Position numbers and translations under genes: made by a program. From positions 1 through 5,384 of the forward strand of contig WFOP01000390.1 of NCBI GenBank assembly GCA_015487985.1: a DNA stretch of 5,384 bases. The letters are read 5' to 3'. Position 1 is the first letter of the stretch, and every line of letters starts with the position of its first letter. Source of the stretch: Hyphomicrobiales bacterium. GTDB taxonomy: Bacteria; Pseudomonadota; Alphaproteobacteria; Rhizobiales; Devosiaceae. Positions 4,766-5,384 of the stretch are shown piece after piece. A model generated the notes under the pieces. That model searched no databases. It saw only the letters and a program-made list of their open reading frames with translations, and had not been told where the DNA came from.

Positions 4766-5384
4766 TTATTCAGCCATCGCGCTGCACATGCGCGGGATCG
4801 CGTCATAAATCAGCGATTGTTGTGCTGTGAGGTCCGCCAGCGTTGAGGCTTCGAACAGGTCATTATCCAGCATCATCTCCGTTGCGCACGAACAATAGGC
4901 CTCCGCCGCCCCCTCATTTCCCTCCGGGCTGATATAAAACGCCACGCAATTGCCCTTGAAAATCTGCGCCTGTTCCTCAACGCTCATTTTTCCCGGCTCC
5001 AGCCAGTTGGCCAGCGGCATGATAATCGCAAACAAAATCGGTTGATGGATGAGATAGATAAGCAAACTCCAGCGCCCCGCCTTCACCAACCCGTCAAACC
5101 ACCAGTTTTGCACCTGCCAGGATAGCGCCTGCATGCCCGCGTCCCATGCCAAAATCACCCGCATCAGCACAATACCGCTGAACACAAAACCAAGACCGGG
5201 AAACATCGGCACCAGATCCTGCGTATAAGGTTCCACGGTCCAGAACCCGATCCATGTCAGATATTTGACGTTGAACGCATCCGATTGATAAACAAACATG
5301 CCCCCAAGGAAAATCACCGCCAGCGCCACCACAATCCAGATGGGCGCACGCACAAAAAACACGCCGATCAGCGAAAACACCGCC
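4766..5384 (-). CDS. DUF1624/HGSNAT-like membrane acyltransferase, C-terminal part (5'-partial)
   Basis: The frame runs open into the right edge; the GTG at 5380-5378 is probably internal, so the N-terminus is outside the window. Counting from that GTG, hydrophobic segments lie at about 14-30 (IWIVVALAVIFLGG), 58-78 (MFPGLGFVFSGIVLMRVI) and 104-126 (WSLLIYLIHQPILFAIIMPL). The WTVEPYTQDLVPMFPGLG stretch and the YLIHQPIL motif resemble the bacterial DUF1624/heparan-alpha-glucosaminide N-acetyltransferase family, membrane enzymes thought to move acyl groups onto sugars. The catalytic region of that family lies upstream and cannot be checked, so the substrate is unknown. After the last membrane segment comes a soluble tail of about 75 residues with four cysteines (145, 163, 165, 199, including YCSC), which could form disulfides if periplasmic. 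Convergent to uvrD, separated by palindromic repeats. Another acyltransferase family with a similar C-terminus is the main alternative. Confidence 0.65.
   Translation of the reverse strand, partial: AVFSLIGVFFVRAPIWIVVALAVIFLGGMFVYQSDAFNVKYLTWIGFWTVEPYTQDLVPMFPGLGFVFSGIVLMRVILAWDAGMQALSWQVQNWWFDGLVKAGRWSLLIYLIHQPILFAIIMPLANWLEPGKMSVEEQAQIFKGNCVAFYISPEGNEGAAEAYCSCATEMMLDNDLFEASTLADLTAQQSLIYDAIPRMCSAMAE

Noticed and set aside
4479..4808. Reading frames of 67-109 residues across the palindromic repeats on both strands
   Set aside because: They are translations of inverted repeats and share the same low-complexity strings on both strands; no ribosome site or conserved motif supports them.

Overview
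The window looks like ordinary chromosomal DNA of a moderately GC-rich alphaproteobacterium. This assignment is inferred from protein style and from dispersed palindromic repeats whose ends (CGTCATTGC ... GCAATCCAG) I recall from many alphaproteobacterial genomes. It was not tested by any search.

Layout, left to right. (1) Positions 2-349, + strand: the C-terminal CBS-like tail of a CLC-type chloride channel/antiporter, cut by the left edge. (2) Positions 350-886, - strand: a RimJ/RimL-type GNAT N-acetyltransferase whose stop codon directly abuts the CLC stop. (3) Positions 887-1044: a spacer with a terminator-like hairpin for the cytochrome gene and a second hairpin next to the GNAT ribosome binding site. 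(4) Positions 1045-1866, - strand: an exported diheme c-type cytochrome of unknown electron partner. (5) Positions 1867-2094: a divergent control region. It holds a good candidate promoter for the cytochrome overlaid by three alternating GTTAC/GTAAC half-sites, a separate TGCCTA dyad, a weaker candidate promoter facing uvrD, and an 8-codon mini-ORF with a strong Shine-Dalgarno. (6) Positions 2095-4452, + strand: a complete UvrD/PcrA-type superfamily 1 DNA helicase with all canonical motifs and a C-terminal Tudor-like domain. (7) Positions 4453-4765: a 313-bp convergent gap almost filled by three palindromic repeat elements. (8) Positions 4766-5384, - strand: the C-terminal part of a membrane acyltransferase resembling the DUF1624/heparan-alpha-glucosaminide N-acetyltransferase family, with a four-cysteine tail, cut by the right edge.

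The genes do not form one pathway. Ion transport, protein or small-molecule acetylation, electron transfer, DNA repair and membrane acyl transfer sit next to one another, mostly as single-gene transcription units. I see no defence system, mobile-element gene, CRISPR array, tRNA or rRNA. The most interesting signals are non-coding. In the first palindromic element the two 31-bp halves differ only by compensatory base-pair changes. The cytochrome promoter carries a helically phased triple half-site. The uvrD leader has a ribosome-loadable mini-ORF while uvrD itself lacks a clear Shine-Dalgarno.
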